Assembly (NCBI RefSeq): GCF_014874095.1
Contig: NZ_JADBEB010000001.1
Location: 9,362,001-9,426,000 of the forward strand
Direction: 5' to 3'
DNA from: Plantactinospora soyae
Lineage (GTDB): Bacteria; Actinomycetota; Actinomycetes; Mycobacteriales; Micromonosporaceae
DNA: 64,000 nt
Made by a program: the position numbers and the translations under genes
Shown: positions 7,934 to 16,206 of the stretch, one piece after another
Position numbering within the stretch: position 1 is the first letter of the stretch
Layout of the letters: each line of letters opens with the position of its first letter
The notes under the pieces: generated by a model
Told to the model about the DNA's origin: nothing
Seen by the model: only the letters and a program-made list of their open reading frames with translations
Database searches by the model: none

Positions 7934-9675
7934 CACAGCCCCTCCCCCGTTGTGCCGCCTACTCCCGTCGCCGACCCGCTGTCGGGTAACTGGGCAGCCC
8001 GGTCCTTGGCGGCGAGGAGTTCGGAACGCCAGCGAGCACGCTCACTGATCGACCGCAGCAGCCGGTGAGAGAGCGGCCCTACGTCGGGATCGTCGGGCCG
8101 GGCGAGTTCCCACGCGTGCCGGACCGGTTCGACGGTAGCGCCCTGGTCGTCGACCCCGTCCAGGCCGACGGTCACGCCGAGCAGCGCCCGCACCCAGGCC
8201 CGCGCATCGTGCTTGTGGTCGGAGAGCGTCTTGCCGGACCAGTCGCGGGAGATGAGGATGCGCCGGCCGCCAATGCCGAGCGTGTCCCGCTGGTGAACCT
8301 TGCCCTTGCAGCGGCCCGGCTTGAGCCTCGCGTGTGCCTTCTTCGGCTGGACGCCGTACAGCATCCAGTTCGCGCACCGGTCGGTACACGGGGTCACCTG
8401 GAGTTCCTGCCACAGCCGGTCCAGGTGCGCCCGCTGCCGACCGGTCGTGATCTTGTGGCAGTCGCCCGTGTGCTTGGTGATGTACTTCGTGACGTACCGG
8501 ATGGTGCGTTCTGCGTCTTCGGTGCCCGGCATGACACCGCGCGCGTCGACCTGGGCGCCGAAGCGGACGAGGTGGACCGGCTCAGCGTCCGGATCGTCGT
8601 CGAGCGCGTCCGTCCAGGTGGTCAGCGGCTCGCGGGTGTCGGGGTCGACCCACGCCGACGCCTGCTCATCCCAGACCGGGAGCCGGTCGAGGGTGTACCG
8701 CTGCACGTCGGTCGACGGCCACCACACCTGGTGGTACGTAGCCGCCGCCACGGTCCGCAGCACCTCCCGGGGGATGGTGCCCCGGATGGCGAAATGCGCG
8801 TGCGGGGCGAGTCGGCGTTGCGGCTCGACACAACCCGCGTACTGGACGTTCCAGCCCTCGCAGCGGCGCAAGTTCTGCCAGAACCGGTCCAGCAGCCGGG
8901 GAAAGTGGACGGCGTCCCAGGCAGCGCGCCGGTAGTTGTACCGGTCGGGGTTGACCGGAGTGCCGTCCGGGCGGACCGGGCCGTACGAGTCCAGGGTCAG
9001 CGTCAACCACATCGACGGCCGGTACGTCGACCCGTCCGGCGCGGAGTAAGTCTTCCCGACCGTGCGCCGCTCGACCTTGCGCCGGGGTAGGTCCGGAGCG
9101 TCCTGCCGCCGCCGAGTGGAGCGCTTGCGGCGCCGCCCGGTGTCCTCGTCGCCCTGGTCGTCGTCGCCGGTTGAGTGCGGGGGCGCGACCCGTCCCCGGA
9201 GCCCCTCGGCCGCAATCGCGTCCTCCACCTCCCGGATCGCCTCGTCGAGGTCGGCGACCTGGTCCAACTGAGACGCCCGGGACGCTTCGTCGCGGGAGAA
9301 CTCCAGGTGCCCGCGCAGCAGGATCAGCGTCTTCTGTTCCTCGGTTGCCGGCTCCGGGGGCGGTAGCGGCTCGTCGTCGCGGTGCCAGCCCTCCCGAATC
9401 TGTGCCTGCCGCAGCCGGCGGTTCTTCTTCGCGCACGGCGGGCACTTGTCCTCCCGGGTCGCGCCGCACGGCAGGTCTATGACCTCGGTCAATCCGGTGG
9501 CGAGGTCTGTCCGGCGCATGGCCAGGGGGCGGATGCAGACGCCGTACTCGGTGGCGATGTCCCGCAGCACGTCCACCGCACGGGGCAGGCCCATCCGCGC
9601 CGCCCGCGACCCCGGCCGAGGAGTCTCGACGACCGGGGCAGCGGGAGCGAGGCCGGGCAGCGTCGGAGCGGTCAT
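7933..9675 (-). CDS. repSA: RepSA-type rolling-circle replication initiator
   Basis: A 580-residue protein that should nick the AICE origin to start rolling-circle replication after excision. A Cys-rich part (CGATREDKCPPCAKKN, about 70-85) may bind zinc. A basic linker (180-205) leads to the HUH-like catalytic core with His292 and His294 in LAPHAHFAIRG and candidate nucleophile tyrosines 394 and 398 in YVTKYITKH. A second Cys cluster (CTDRCANW) follows. The length matches actinobacterial RepSA proteins. It overlaps the upstream membrane-protein gene as ATGA and the xis gene as TGATG. In pSAM2 the origin lies within repSA; I could not place it here. Confidence 0.88.
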   Translation of the reverse strand: MTAPTLPGLAPAAPVVETPRPGSRAARMGLPRAVDVLRDIATEYGVCIRPLAMRRTDLATGLTEVIDLPCGATREDKCPPCAKKNRRLRQAQIREGWHRDDEPLPPPEPATEEQKTLILLRGHLEFSRDEASRASQLDQVADLDEAIREVEDAIAAEGLRGRVAPPHSTGDDDQGDEDTGRRRKRSTRRRQDAPDLPRRKVERRTVGKTYSAPDGSTYRPSMWLTLTLDSYGPVRPDGTPVNPDRYNYRRAAWDAVHFPRLLDRFWQNLRRCEGWNVQYAGCVEPQRRLAPHAHFAIRGTIPREVLRTVAAATYHQVWWPSTDVQRYTLDRLPVWDEQASAWVDPDTREPLTTWTDALDDDPDAEPVHLVRFGAQVDARGVMPGTEDAERTIRYVTKYITKHTGDCHKITTGRQRAHLDRLWQELQVTPCTDRCANWMLYGVQPKKAHARLKPGRCKGKVHQRDTLGIGGRRILISRDWSGKTLSDHKHDARAWVRALLGVTVGLDGVDDQGATVEPVRHAWELARPDDPDVGPLSHRLLRSISERARWRSELLAAKDRAAQLPDSGSATGVGGTTGEGL

Positions 9676-10244
9676 CGCACGATCCCGACGACCTGGGGCC
9701 GGTTCTGATGGACCACGCCCAGCGGCGGCCGGACCGTCGGCGTGACCAGTTGAGGCGTGGCGACAGGTGCGGGCATGTCGCCGGTCGGTTCGGGTTGCCG
9801 AACGGATTCGGTCTGCTCGACCACGACCGCCACCAGTTCGGCGGTAGCCGGGTCAGCAGCGGTTTCCGGGGTGGCGGGTGCACTGGACAGGACGACCTTG
9901 ACCAGGGCGAGGAAGGCCAGCGAGGGGACAGCGGCGACGATCCAGCCCCACACCGACGGTTCGGCTTCGGCGACCTGGGCCGCGAGGGAGAGCAGCGCGA
10001 AGGCCACCAGGAGCACGCCGACCAGGCCGACGGGTCGACCGGTGCGACGTCGGGCGCGGATCTCCAGGCCGAGGTAGATCGCCATCAGTTCGACGGCTAC
10101 CGCGTTGGCCCAGCCGATCCAGTCGGGTTGGCCGTGCGCGACGGTCAGGTCATGGACGTGGGTGAAGGCAGCGGCGCCGGCCATCCCGCCGATGGCGAGC
10201 AGGATCAGCACCCGTACGACCGATTCGGTCCGGTGGCGGTTCAT
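9672..10244 (-). CDS. DUF2637-type membrane protein, Spd (spread) candidate
   Basis: A 190-residue protein with about four transmembrane helices: VLILLAIGGMAGAAAF, WANAVAVELMAIYLGL, LVGVLLVAFALLSLAA and WGWIVAAVPSLAFLALVKVV. A Pro/Ala-rich cytosolic tail follows. DUF2637 proteins are standard members of AICEs and Streptomyces plasmids, where Spd proteins support intramycelial spread of the element. That role is inferred from position between tra and rep. It is coupled to repSA by an ATGA overlap. Confidence 0.75.
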   Translation of the reverse strand: MNRHRTESVVRVLILLAIGGMAGAAAFTHVHDLTVAHGQPDWIGWANAVAVELMAIYLGLEIRARRRTGRPVGLVGVLLVAFALLSLAAQVAEAEPSVWGWIVAAVPSLAFLALVKVVLSSAPATPETAADPATAELVAVVVEQTESVRQPEPTGDMPAPVATPQLVTPTVRPPLGVVHQNRPQVVGIVR

Positions 10245-10432
10245 CGCTGGCTCCGATTCGGGGTCTCGCGGATGGTCAGGTCGACCCGGATGCGCCGGCC
10301 GTCCATGTCGTCGCGGCGGTTGATGATGTCGGCGAGCACGCGCAGGGCGTCGGCGATCTGGTCGGGCGGGCCGACGAGCCGGACGAGCAGCGGCCGGCGG
10401 AGTCTGTTGACGAGTCGGGTGAAGGGGTTCAC
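10241..10432 (-). CDS. Small AICE protein of unknown function
   Basis: A 63-residue protein starting at GTG 10432 (read as MNPFTRLVNRLRRP). A GGAGG ribosome site at 10443-10447 supports this start, while the longer open frame reading from 10717 has no such support. It has an amphipathic middle (PPDQIADALRVLADIINRRD) and a basic end. It sits in the tra-rep operon and overlaps the next gene by 4 nt. I do not recognise a family. Confidence 0.6.
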   Translation of the reverse strand: MNPFTRLVNRLRRPLLVRLVGPPDQIADALRVLADIINRRDDMDGRRIRVDLTIRETPNRSQR

Positions 10433-10437
10433 GGCGG

Positions 10438-10689
10438 TTACCTCCGGGCCGGGCGGACGTCGGTGCGGATGTGGTCGGGCGGATCGCCGAGGGAAGCGAC
10501 GGCTTCGGAGAGGCAGCGCCACAGCGCCCACGCCTCGTCGGGGGTCAGGGACATCCGGCGTCGACCCGCGCCGACGGCGAGATAGACCGGGTACGGGTCG
10601 GGCCGGTCGGGGTCGACCCGGACGGATACCGCCGTAGCCGGTTCCGGTGTACGGAGCCGGTAGAACCGGCGACCGGACGGCGCGGTCAT
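10438..10689 (-). CDS. Small AICE protein of unknown function
   Basis: An 83-residue protein with a beta-rich start (FYRLRTPEPATAVSVRVD) and a helical end (LTPDEAWALWRCLSEAVASL). It overlaps the traSA stop as ATGA, so it is co-translated with the transfer gene. Small genes at this place in AICEs are often listed with spd functions; nothing in the sequence proves that here. Confidence 0.62.
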   Translation of the reverse strand: MTAPSGRRFYRLRTPEPATAVSVRVDPDRPDPYPVYLAVGAGRRRMSLTPDEAWALWRCLSEAVASLGDPPDHIRTDVRPARR

Positions 10690-12308
10690 CGGCGCTCACC
10701 GCCGTTGTCCCGGTCAAGCAGGTTCCGCAGCGACTCGGGCAGCAGCGGCCCGGAGGGGCGTCGCGGCAGCGGGACGCGGGCCGGCTCGGTGGCGGTTTCC
10801 CGACCGACCTGGGCGAGGATGTCCGCCGCGTCGACCGGGGCTGGGTGCTGGACCGCCATGGCCCGGATGTCGTCGTCGGTGACGTAGGAGAAGCGGACCC
10901 GGATCGGTTCCGGGGTGCCGTCGAGGATCACGTAGCCGACGCCCTTGGCCCATCGGGGCATCTGGTCGGCCAGCGCGCCCCGGTTACGGGCACCGTCACC
11001 GAGGACCATGTCGACCTGGGACGCTTCGGTCAGGCCGAGCGCGATCCGGGTCGGGAACAGGTCCCGGAACGGCAGTACCTCTTTGCGGGGGTCCTGCAAC
11101 GCGGCGACGACCAGGACCCCGACGCCGGCCCCCTGGGACAGCAGCAGCCCCAGCGACGAGGCGATCCGCTTACGCAGGTCCGCGTCTTGCAGGTAGGCCG
11201 TGAGCGCGGCCATCTCGTCGATGACGACCACGACCAGGGGGTCAGCCTCGGTCGGGGTGTGGACCCGGACGACGCCGGCCAACCGAGTCTGTCGCTCTCG
11301 CAGTACCTCTACCGCTTCGTCGAGCAGGTCCGCCATTGCCTCGAAGGACTTGCACGCGAACCGGGCGAACATCGGCCGCCCGATCGCAAACTCCATCCAG
11401 CCCTTGGGATCGATGACCCACAGCCGCACCAGGCCGGAGGCGATCCCGCCGCCAAGCGCCCGGACCAGCGACCAGAGGACGGAACCCTTGCCGCGCCGGG
11501 TCGCGCCGCCGACCAGGACGTGTGTCGCCAGCAGATGAAGGGACCAGGTGCGCAGGTCTTCCCGTCGGGCCAGGGCAAGCGCGGTGAAGTCCGGGACCGT
11601 CGGGACCGGGAACGGTGGCACGACGGTACGCAGCGCGTCGGTACGCACCAGGACCAGGTAGACGACGGTCGGGCGATCCCGGAAGCGAACCCGGTCCACA
11701 GCCCGCAGCAGCCAGCCGAGCCGGCCGGAACGCGTCGGCGGTTCGTCCGGACATTCGGAGTAGACCCGGGCGTGCCGTCGACCAAAGGCGTACGCCAGGT
11801 TCGCCGTGACGTTCTGGAACTCTTCCGGGGTCTGGCCCCGGACCATCCGGACGGTCAGCACGTCGAGCGCCTGATCCGAGCGGACCGCCAGCAGCTCCGG
11901 CAGGACGGTCCGATGGTCGTACGTCGCGGCGAGGCCGCACAGCGTCATGGCTTCACGCCAGACCCGCCGATAGACGAACACCCGCCGGAGCGAGCCCAGC
12001 AGTGGACCGGCCAACCAGGCCCACCAGGACGACTCGTGTCGCCACCGCCACACCGCCGAGGCCGCCGACAGCAGGACCACCGGCACGACCAGGCCGGGCC
12101 AGTCGTACTCGACGTACAGGGTGAGAGCCAGGGCCGCCGTGCCGGTGGCGACGGGGTGGCGTAAGCACCACCAGGCCGCCCGCCAGGACCAGCGCAGCAG
12201 CAGACCGAGCAGTACCGCCCAGACCGGCAGTTCGAACCGCTTGGGTCGGGCGATCAGCAGATCCCCGGCCGAGGTCATCACCACTTCACCGCGAGGCCGC
12301 CCGATCAC
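10686..12308 (-). CDS. traSA: FtsK/SpoIIIE-type conjugal DNA translocase TraSA
   Basis: A 540-residue hexameric motor that moves double-stranded element DNA into recipient hyphae. Two to three membrane helices occupy residues 29-85. The RecA-like motor follows, with Walker A GGATRRGKGS (267-276) and Walker B VVVVIDE (359-365). The C-terminal part (about 450-540) would hold the DNA-recognition winged helix. It is the only transfer gene, as in pSAM2, since actinomycete transfer needs one FtsK-like protein and no relaxase. ATG 12308 overlaps the upstream zinc-ribbon gene as ATGA; an internal ATG at 12278 is a weaker option. Confidence 0.92.
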   Translation of the reverse strand: MIGRPRGEVVMTSAGDLLIARPKRFELPVWAVLLGLLLRWSWRAAWWCLRHPVATGTAALALTLYVEYDWPGLVVPVVLLSAASAVWRWRHESSWWAWLAGPLLGSLRRVFVYRRVWREAMTLCGLAATYDHRTVLPELLAVRSDQALDVLTVRMVRGQTPEEFQNVTANLAYAFGRRHARVYSECPDEPPTRSGRLGWLLRAVDRVRFRDRPTVVYLVLVRTDALRTVVPPFPVPTVPDFTALALARREDLRTWSLHLLATHVLVGGATRRGKGSVLWSLVRALGGGIASGLVRLWVIDPKGWMEFAIGRPMFARFACKSFEAMADLLDEAVEVLRERQTRLAGVVRVHTPTEADPLVVVVIDEMAALTAYLQDADLRKRIASSLGLLLSQGAGVGVLVVAALQDPRKEVLPFRDLFPTRIALGLTEASQVDMVLGDGARNRGALADQMPRWAKGVGYVILDGTPEPIRVRFSYVTDDDIRAMAVQHPAPVDAADILAQVGRETATEPARVPLPRRPSGPLLPESLRNLLDRDNGGERR

Positions 12309-12487
12309 TTGGCACCCCGCAGGGACACGAACCGGCCCGATGCGTCACGCACCGGAGGCAGCGGAAGGACGAGCTGATCGACACAGACGACACATCGGCC
12401 GTTGCCGCCGGTGGCCGGGTCGAATCGGGACTGACACACGTTGCACCGGGGCCGCCGAGGGCCAGCCGGACGCTTACGCTGGGACAC
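12305..12487 (-). CDS. Small zinc-ribbon protein in the AICE operon
   Basis: A 60-residue protein starting at GTG 12487 with a GAGAGG ribosome site. Two CxxC pairs, CNVC and CVVC, about 20 residues apart should form a zinc ribbon, and the flanks are basic (SQRKRPAGPRRPR). It overlaps traSA as ATGA. It may be a small DNA-binding partner of transfer or replication, but no function is known. Confidence 0.6.
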   Translation of the reverse strand: MSQRKRPAGPRRPRCNVCQSRFDPATGGNGRCVVCVDQLVLPLPPVRDASGRFVSLRGAK

Positions 12488-12529
12488 GTCACTACCTCTC
12501 TCGTCACGAGCAGGGGGAAGACAGAGAGG

Positions 12530-12567
12530 GGCGGGGCTGCCGTCCGCCAAGATCAGACAGCCCCGCC
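12530..12567 (-). terminator. Hairpin between pra and the tra operon
   Basis: A 10-bp perfect stem (GGCGGGGCTG at 12530-12539, complement at 12558-12567) lies between the Pra-like gene and the zinc-ribbon/traSA genes that follow on the same strand. It may terminate or attenuate pra transcripts so that fewer reach tra and rep. Confidence 0.55.
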
Positions 12568-12581
12568 CACACTTGAAGCGG

Positions 12582-12983
12582 CTACGCAGCCGCCTTCTGC
12601 TTGCCGGCCACACCAGCCGGAGCACGCAACGCGGTAGCCCGCAGGGAGTACGCCATCCGGCCGTTGTTCGCCACGTACGGCGTGACCGTCATGCCCTCGA
12701 ACTCCACCGCCTCGAACGGCGCACCGGTCGGCGGGACGGGCTGGTAGTCAGCCGAGATCTTCACCGTCGTCTCCCGCGACCGCTTCCCAAGCTCCGGGTC
12801 CAGGTCCATCACCCGGACCTGCCACACCCGCTGACCGGTCAGCTTGTCCTTCGCCGGGCTGCGCCGGCCGGTCTTCTCGTCGTAGTCCTCCACCTCACCC
12901 AGCGACTCGGGCACCAACGCGCACCCCGCCGGGAACACGTCTTCACAACGCACGGCGAACCTCGTACCGCCACGCAGAGCCAT
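12582..12983 (-). CDS. pra: Pra-like activator of AICE replication, integration and excision
   Basis: A 133-residue protein starting MALRGGTRFAVRCEDVFPAG, with a beta-rich body (KLTGQRVWQVRVMDLDPELG) and the end PFEAVEFEGMTVTPYVANNG. This layout matches proteins annotated as plasmid replication, integration and excision activators in Streptomyces AICEs. In pSAM2, Pra switches on the rep-xis-int operon and is repressed by KorSA. Here the gene is divergent from the GntR repressor and shares the operator-bearing 138-bp region with it. The call rests on remembered family resemblance plus position. Confidence 0.75.
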   Translation of the reverse strand: MALRGGTRFAVRCEDVFPAGCALVPESLGEVEDYDEKTGRRSPAKDKLTGQRVWQVRVMDLDPELGKRSRETTVKISADYQPVPPTGAPFEAVEFEGMTVTPYVANNGRMAYSLRATALRAPAGVAGKQKAAA

Positions 12984-13015
12984 CGCTCAGACCTCCACCT
13001 GTCGCCCTGGCTGGC

Positions 13016-13105
13016 TTGACTAGCCAGGTAATGTGGATCAAAGGTAGGCCGGCTTGGCTAGTCATGTCAATGACAGTTGGGGAACTTTCCTAGCTTGGCT
13101 AGTCA
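13016..13105. promoter_or_regulatory. Three operator copies between pra and the GntR gene
   Basis: The near-palindrome TTGRCTAGYCA occurs three times: TTGACTAGCCA at 13016-13026, and TTGGCTAGTCA at 13054-13064 and 13095-13105. The first copy is inverted relative to the other two. The last lies 17 bp before the GntR start and the first 33 bp before the pra start. The likely ligand is the GntR protein at 13122, giving autorepression and repression of pra, the KorSA circuit of pSAM2. Confidence 0.75.
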
Positions 13106-13121
13106 GCGGTAGTGTCCGGTC

Positions 13122-13964
13122 ATGAGTCTTGACCCTGATGACCCGCGCACTCCCTCGCAGCAGATCGCCGCCGCGCTCCGCGCCGAGATCAAGACAGGCA
13201 AGTTCGCCCCAGGCGAGAAATTGCCGTCACAACACGATCTCGTCGAACGGTTCAGCGTCGCCCGCGAGACGATCAAGGCAGCGCTACGCAAGCTGCAAGA
13301 CGAGCGGTTGATCGTCACCCGCCAGGGCAGCGGCACCTTCGTCCGCGCCAACACCGAACGGCCGGTCGGACTACGGCCGCACGTCGAACGCGCCTTCGAG
13401 GCCACGAACGTCACGATCGACTTCGCCGGCTTCTCCGGAGAGACGCTCTACAACGCCATCCAAGAAACCCTGGACAAGGTACGCATCGGCCGACTCACCC
13501 CGGAGTCGATCCGACTGCGAGTGCTGATCTCCGACATGACCGCACCGATGGCGATCCCCTGCCGCGCCGAGGACCAGGCCGACGACCCCGCCATCCGCGC
13601 CCGAGCCCGCCGGATCACCGACCGATCGATCCACGCCGTAACCGACGCCGTACAGGAACTCGCAGACCTGGGCCTGGTCAAGACCGCCACCGCCGACGTA
13701 CGGGTACACAAGGCAGCCCCGTTGTTCAAGCTCTTCATCATCAACGAGCAGGAAGCGTTCTTCGGCTTCTACCCGGTCGTCGAACACACGGTGATGATCG
13801 ACGGCAAGCCGATGGCGATCTACGACGCGATGGGCAAGGACGCCATCCTGTTCCCGTTCACGCCCAGCGACGAGGACTCCTCCAACGACGCCCTCTACGT
13901 GGAGCAGGCCCGCGCCTGGTTCGACAGCATGTGGGGAACCATCGCCCGCGAGTACGCATCGTGA
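13122..13964 (+). CDS. korSA: GntR-family repressor, KorSA type
   Basis: A 280-residue regulator. Residues 8-75 are a GntR winged helix (QQIAAALRAEIKTGKFAPGE, LPSQHDLVERFSVARETIKA, QGSGTFV). The C-terminal domain is of the kind seen in AICE GntR repressors and ends WFDSMWGTIAREYAS. In pSAM2, KorSA keeps the element silent by repressing pra and itself. The three TTGRCTAGYCA sites upstream support the same circuit. The stop overlaps the next gene as GTGA. Confidence 0.85.
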   Translation: MSLDPDDPRTPSQQIAAALRAEIKTGKFAPGEKLPSQHDLVERFSVARETIKAALRKLQDERLIVTRQGSGTFVRANTERPVGLRPHVERAFEATNVTIDFAGFSGETLYNAIQETLDKVRIGRLTPESIRLRVLISDMTAPMAIPCRAEDQADDPAIRARARRITDRSIHAVTDAVQELADLGLVKTATADVRVHKAAPLFKLFIINEQEAFFGFYPVVEHTVMIDGKPMAIYDAMGKDAILFPFTPSDEDSSNDALYVEQARAWFDSMWGTIAREYAS

Positions 13965-14650
13965 GCCGTACCGACCTTGCCGCCGTCGTCGGCTGCGCCC
14001 GCGTCGTCCTGCTCGACTTCGACGGACCGGTGTGCAGCATCTTCGCCCAGCGCCCCGCGTCGACCGTCGCCCATGAACTGCGCCGCCTGCTCGTCGACCA
14101 GGGCGTGACGCTGCCCGCCGAGATCCTGCACGAGCCCGACCCGTTGGCCGTTCTACGGTTCACCGCGACACTCGGGCGGCCCGCCGTCGCCCGCCAGGTC
14201 GAAGAGGCGCTGTGCCGCGAGGAGGTCACCGCGGCCCGTACCGCCGAGCCGACCCCGTACGGCCGTGAGGTCATCGTGGCCGCGCACCAGACCGGCCGCC
14301 GGGTCGCCGTGGTGTCGAACAACTCCGCCGGTTCGATTCACGCCTACCTGACCGGTCGCCGGCTTACCAGCTATGTCCACCCGGTCATCGGCCGCGCCCC
14401 CGCCAACCCCGACCGGATGAAGCCGAACCCGGCCCCGGTCCTGGACGCCGTCCGGGAGCTGCACGCCGACCCAGAGCATTGCGTCCTGGTCGGCGACTCG
14501 CTCAGCGACATCGAAGCGGCCCACGCCGCCGGGGTCGCCTCCATCGGGTACGCCAACAAGCGAGGCAAACGCGAGCGGTTCGCCGCAGCGGACGCCGTTA
14601 TCGACAGCATGGCCGAACTGGTAGCCGCCTTCGCCGTCGACGAGCTGTAG
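13961..14650 (+). CDS. HAD-superfamily hydrolase linked to the AICE repressor
   Basis: A 229-residue predicted phosphatase. Motif I VVLLDFDGPV supplies the nucleophile Asp, motif II is the Ser/Asn of VVSNNS, motif III the Lys of DRMKPNP, and motif IV VGDSLSDIEAA. A helical cap lies between motifs I and II. It starts at GTG 13961, overlapping the repressor stop, so the two proteins are made together. HAD genes recur next to GntR genes in AICEs, yet their substrate is unknown; a role in nucleotide or phosphosugar turnover is possible. Confidence 0.82.
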   Translation: MSRTDLAAVVGCARVVLLDFDGPVCSIFAQRPASTVAHELRRLLVDQGVTLPAEILHEPDPLAVLRFTATLGRPAVARQVEEALCREEVTAARTAEPTPYGREVIVAAHQTGRRVAVVSNNSAGSIHAYLTGRRLTSYVHPVIGRAPANPDRMKPNPAPVLDAVRELHADPEHCVLVGDSLSDIEAAHAAGVASIGYANKRGKRERFAAADAVIDSMAELVAAFAVDEL

Positions 14651-14675
14651 CACCCTCAGCACCCCCGCACACGAG

Positions 14676-14701
14676 CGCCCCGGTCGAACATTCCCGGGGC
14701 G
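14676..14701. terminator. Terminator between convergent HAD and Nudix genes
   Basis: A stem CGCCCCGG (14676-14683) with CCGGGGCG (14694-14701) and a 10-nt loop lies in the 63-bp gap between the two convergent stop codons. Confidence 0.6.
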
Positions 14702-14713
14702 TTACTCCTGCCC

Positions 14714-15181
14714 CTAATCGACGTGCGGCACCCGCCCCGCGAGGTAGTCCGCGATCTGCCGCCGCATCGTCGGGTGGATGTCCAGCCCCGCCAGCTCAGC
14801 CGGCAGGAACCAGGCAACGTCACTCGCCTCGTCGCTCGCCGCCGGAGCCCCGCCGATGGGCCGGGCCAGCAACGTCACCTCGTACTCCTGACGAACCTCA
14901 CCATCGGAGTACGCCACGATGTGCCCCGGATCGGAGTAGACGCCAACGATGCCGGTGACCTCGACCTCGACCCCGGTCTCCTCCAGGGTTTCCCGGACCG
15001 CGCACTCTGACGGAGTCTCGCCGATCTCCATCTTGCCCATCGGCAAAGCCCACTGGTCGGTGTCGCGTCGCCGTTGCAGCAGGATCGCGCCATGGTCGTT
15101 GACCGCCAGCACCCCGCAAGCAGGAACGAGCGTGTTCGCCTTCGGCGCGTCCGGATCGTTCCAGTGCTCGACGCGACCCAT
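14714..15181 (-). CDS. Nudix hydrolase, Pif-like immunity candidate
   Basis: A 155-residue protein with a complete Nudix box, GKMEIGETPSECAVRETLEE followed by TGVEV (pattern GX5EX7REUXEEXGU). Such enzymes cleave nucleoside diphosphates linked to another group. In pSAM2 the Nudix-motif protein Pif blocks transfer between cells that already hold the element; the same job is plausible here. The ATG at 15181 lies 2 nt after the stop of the XRE-type gene, so the two are coupled. Confidence 0.82.
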   Translation of the reverse strand: MGRVEHWNDPDAPKANTLVPACGVLAVNDHGAILLQRRRDTDQWALPMGKMEIGETPSECAVRETLEETGVEVEVTGIVGVYSDPGHIVAYSDGEVRQEYEVTLLARPIGGAPAASDEASDVAWFLPAELAGLDIHPTMRRQIADYLAGRVPHVD

Positions 15182-15183
15182 CC

Positions 15184-15939
15184 TCAGACCTCCGTCCCCA
15201 GCCACGGCACCGCCGTAGCCCACACCCGGTCGAAGGTGGCCGTGTAGTGGTCGAACAACCCGCCACCGTCGACCTTACGGAGATGGAACGTCGGATTGGC
15301 CGACGCCGCCTCACCGTACGCGTGCGGGTTAGTCAGGATCTCGTCGTCGTACCGGAACAGGCTCGCGTAGAGCGTGGTCGGATGAAGCCGAATCTCGCAC
15401 CTGTCCACGCCAGCAAGCTCCCGGTAGTACGTCAAGGACGCCCGGATCTTCGCCGCCAGCGTGCCGCCAAGTCCCTCCTCACGATCCCGGACCGCAACCG
15501 CGTCACTGGTCGGATCGCCGAAGCACAGCCGGACTTGCACCCCGGCCGACAGCCGATCGGCGAGCATGCGCGCCACCCGAGGCTGTGTCTGAGCGAAGAA
15601 CGTCCCGGAGAACACCAGCACGTCAATCCGCTCCTGGGCCTCCGTCAGCAGTCGTAGCCACGTCTCACGCGGCACCGACGCCCGATCCGGGAACACCTCG
15701 ATCAACTCCGCGCGGCTGGCGTCATCCCGCTTGCCAGCGACCGAAGCGAGCACAGCAGGCCACAGGTACGCCTCTTCCGCACCCAACCGCCGCGCCGTCG
15801 CCCACCGATGCCGCCGATGCGGAACGCGGCCCAGGCTGATCCACCGCTCCACCGTCTTCGGATCAACACCGCACTCATCGGCCAGGTCCTCAACCCGTAC
15901 GCCACGACGGACCATCACCGTCCGCAGACGTTCGTTCAT
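15184..15939 (-). CDS. XRE-type HTH protein with a C-terminal DUF5919-like domain
   Basis: A 251-residue protein. Residues 1-65 form an HTH (MNERLRTVMVRRGVRVEDLA, ECGVDPKTVERWISLGR). Residues about 100-250 resemble DUF5919, distantly related to phospholipase D folds: IDVLVFSGTFFAQTQPRVAR, VRLCFGDPTSDAV and FHLRKVDGGGLFDHYTATFD. It is coupled to the Nudix gene. This pairing occurs in many actinobacterial AICEs. It probably represses its own operon through the GACGT repeats upstream. I chose ATG 15939 because the HTH begins there. Confidence 0.78.
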   Translation of the reverse strand: MNERLRTVMVRRGVRVEDLADECGVDPKTVERWISLGRVPHRRHRWATARRLGAEEAYLWPAVLASVAGKRDDASRAELIEVFPDRASVPRETWLRLLTEAQERIDVLVFSGTFFAQTQPRVARMLADRLSAGVQVRLCFGDPTSDAVAVRDREEGLGGTLAAKIRASLTYYRELAGVDRCEIRLHPTTLYASLFRYDDEILTNPHAYGEAASANPTFHLRKVDGGGLFDHYTATFDRVWATAVPWLGTEV

Positions 15940-15948
15940 CTCCCCATT

Positions 15949-16011
15949 GGACGTCTCCGCTACAGGACGTTTCAAGCCCGTCACAGGACGTTTCTTGACG
16001 CCCCCAGACGT
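15949..16011. promoter_or_regulatory. Phased GACGT repeats upstream of the XRE/Nudix operon
   Basis: GGACGTC at 15949, GGACGT at 15965 and 15986, and AGACGT at 16006 are spaced 16, 21 and 20 bp, about two helical turns for the last steps. The 11-mer ACAGGACGTTT is repeated exactly at 15962 and 15983. The cluster begins just upstream of the XRE start, so it is a likely operator array. Confidence 0.5.
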
Positions 16012-16206
16012 CGACCGACAGTCCACCAGGGCGGATGCGCCGTACCCGCCACCAGCCGTTGACTACACACCGTCGTACGGAGTTGTCCGTGTCTTCGTGC
16101 CCGCCGTAACGGCCGCGAGGGCAGGTGAGTACGACACCAACGGTCGGGGTGCGGGCCTTCCCCGTCAGCTCGCGCCCCGACCCTCAGATCCGAAGGAGAA
16201 CGGGAC

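Noticed and set aside
10282-11270. GACCCGGA octamers as TraB-type transfer recognition sites
   Set aside because: They occur singly within coding DNA at 10282, 10614, 10897 and 11263, not as a cluster of close direct repeats, so chance in GC-rich DNA explains them.
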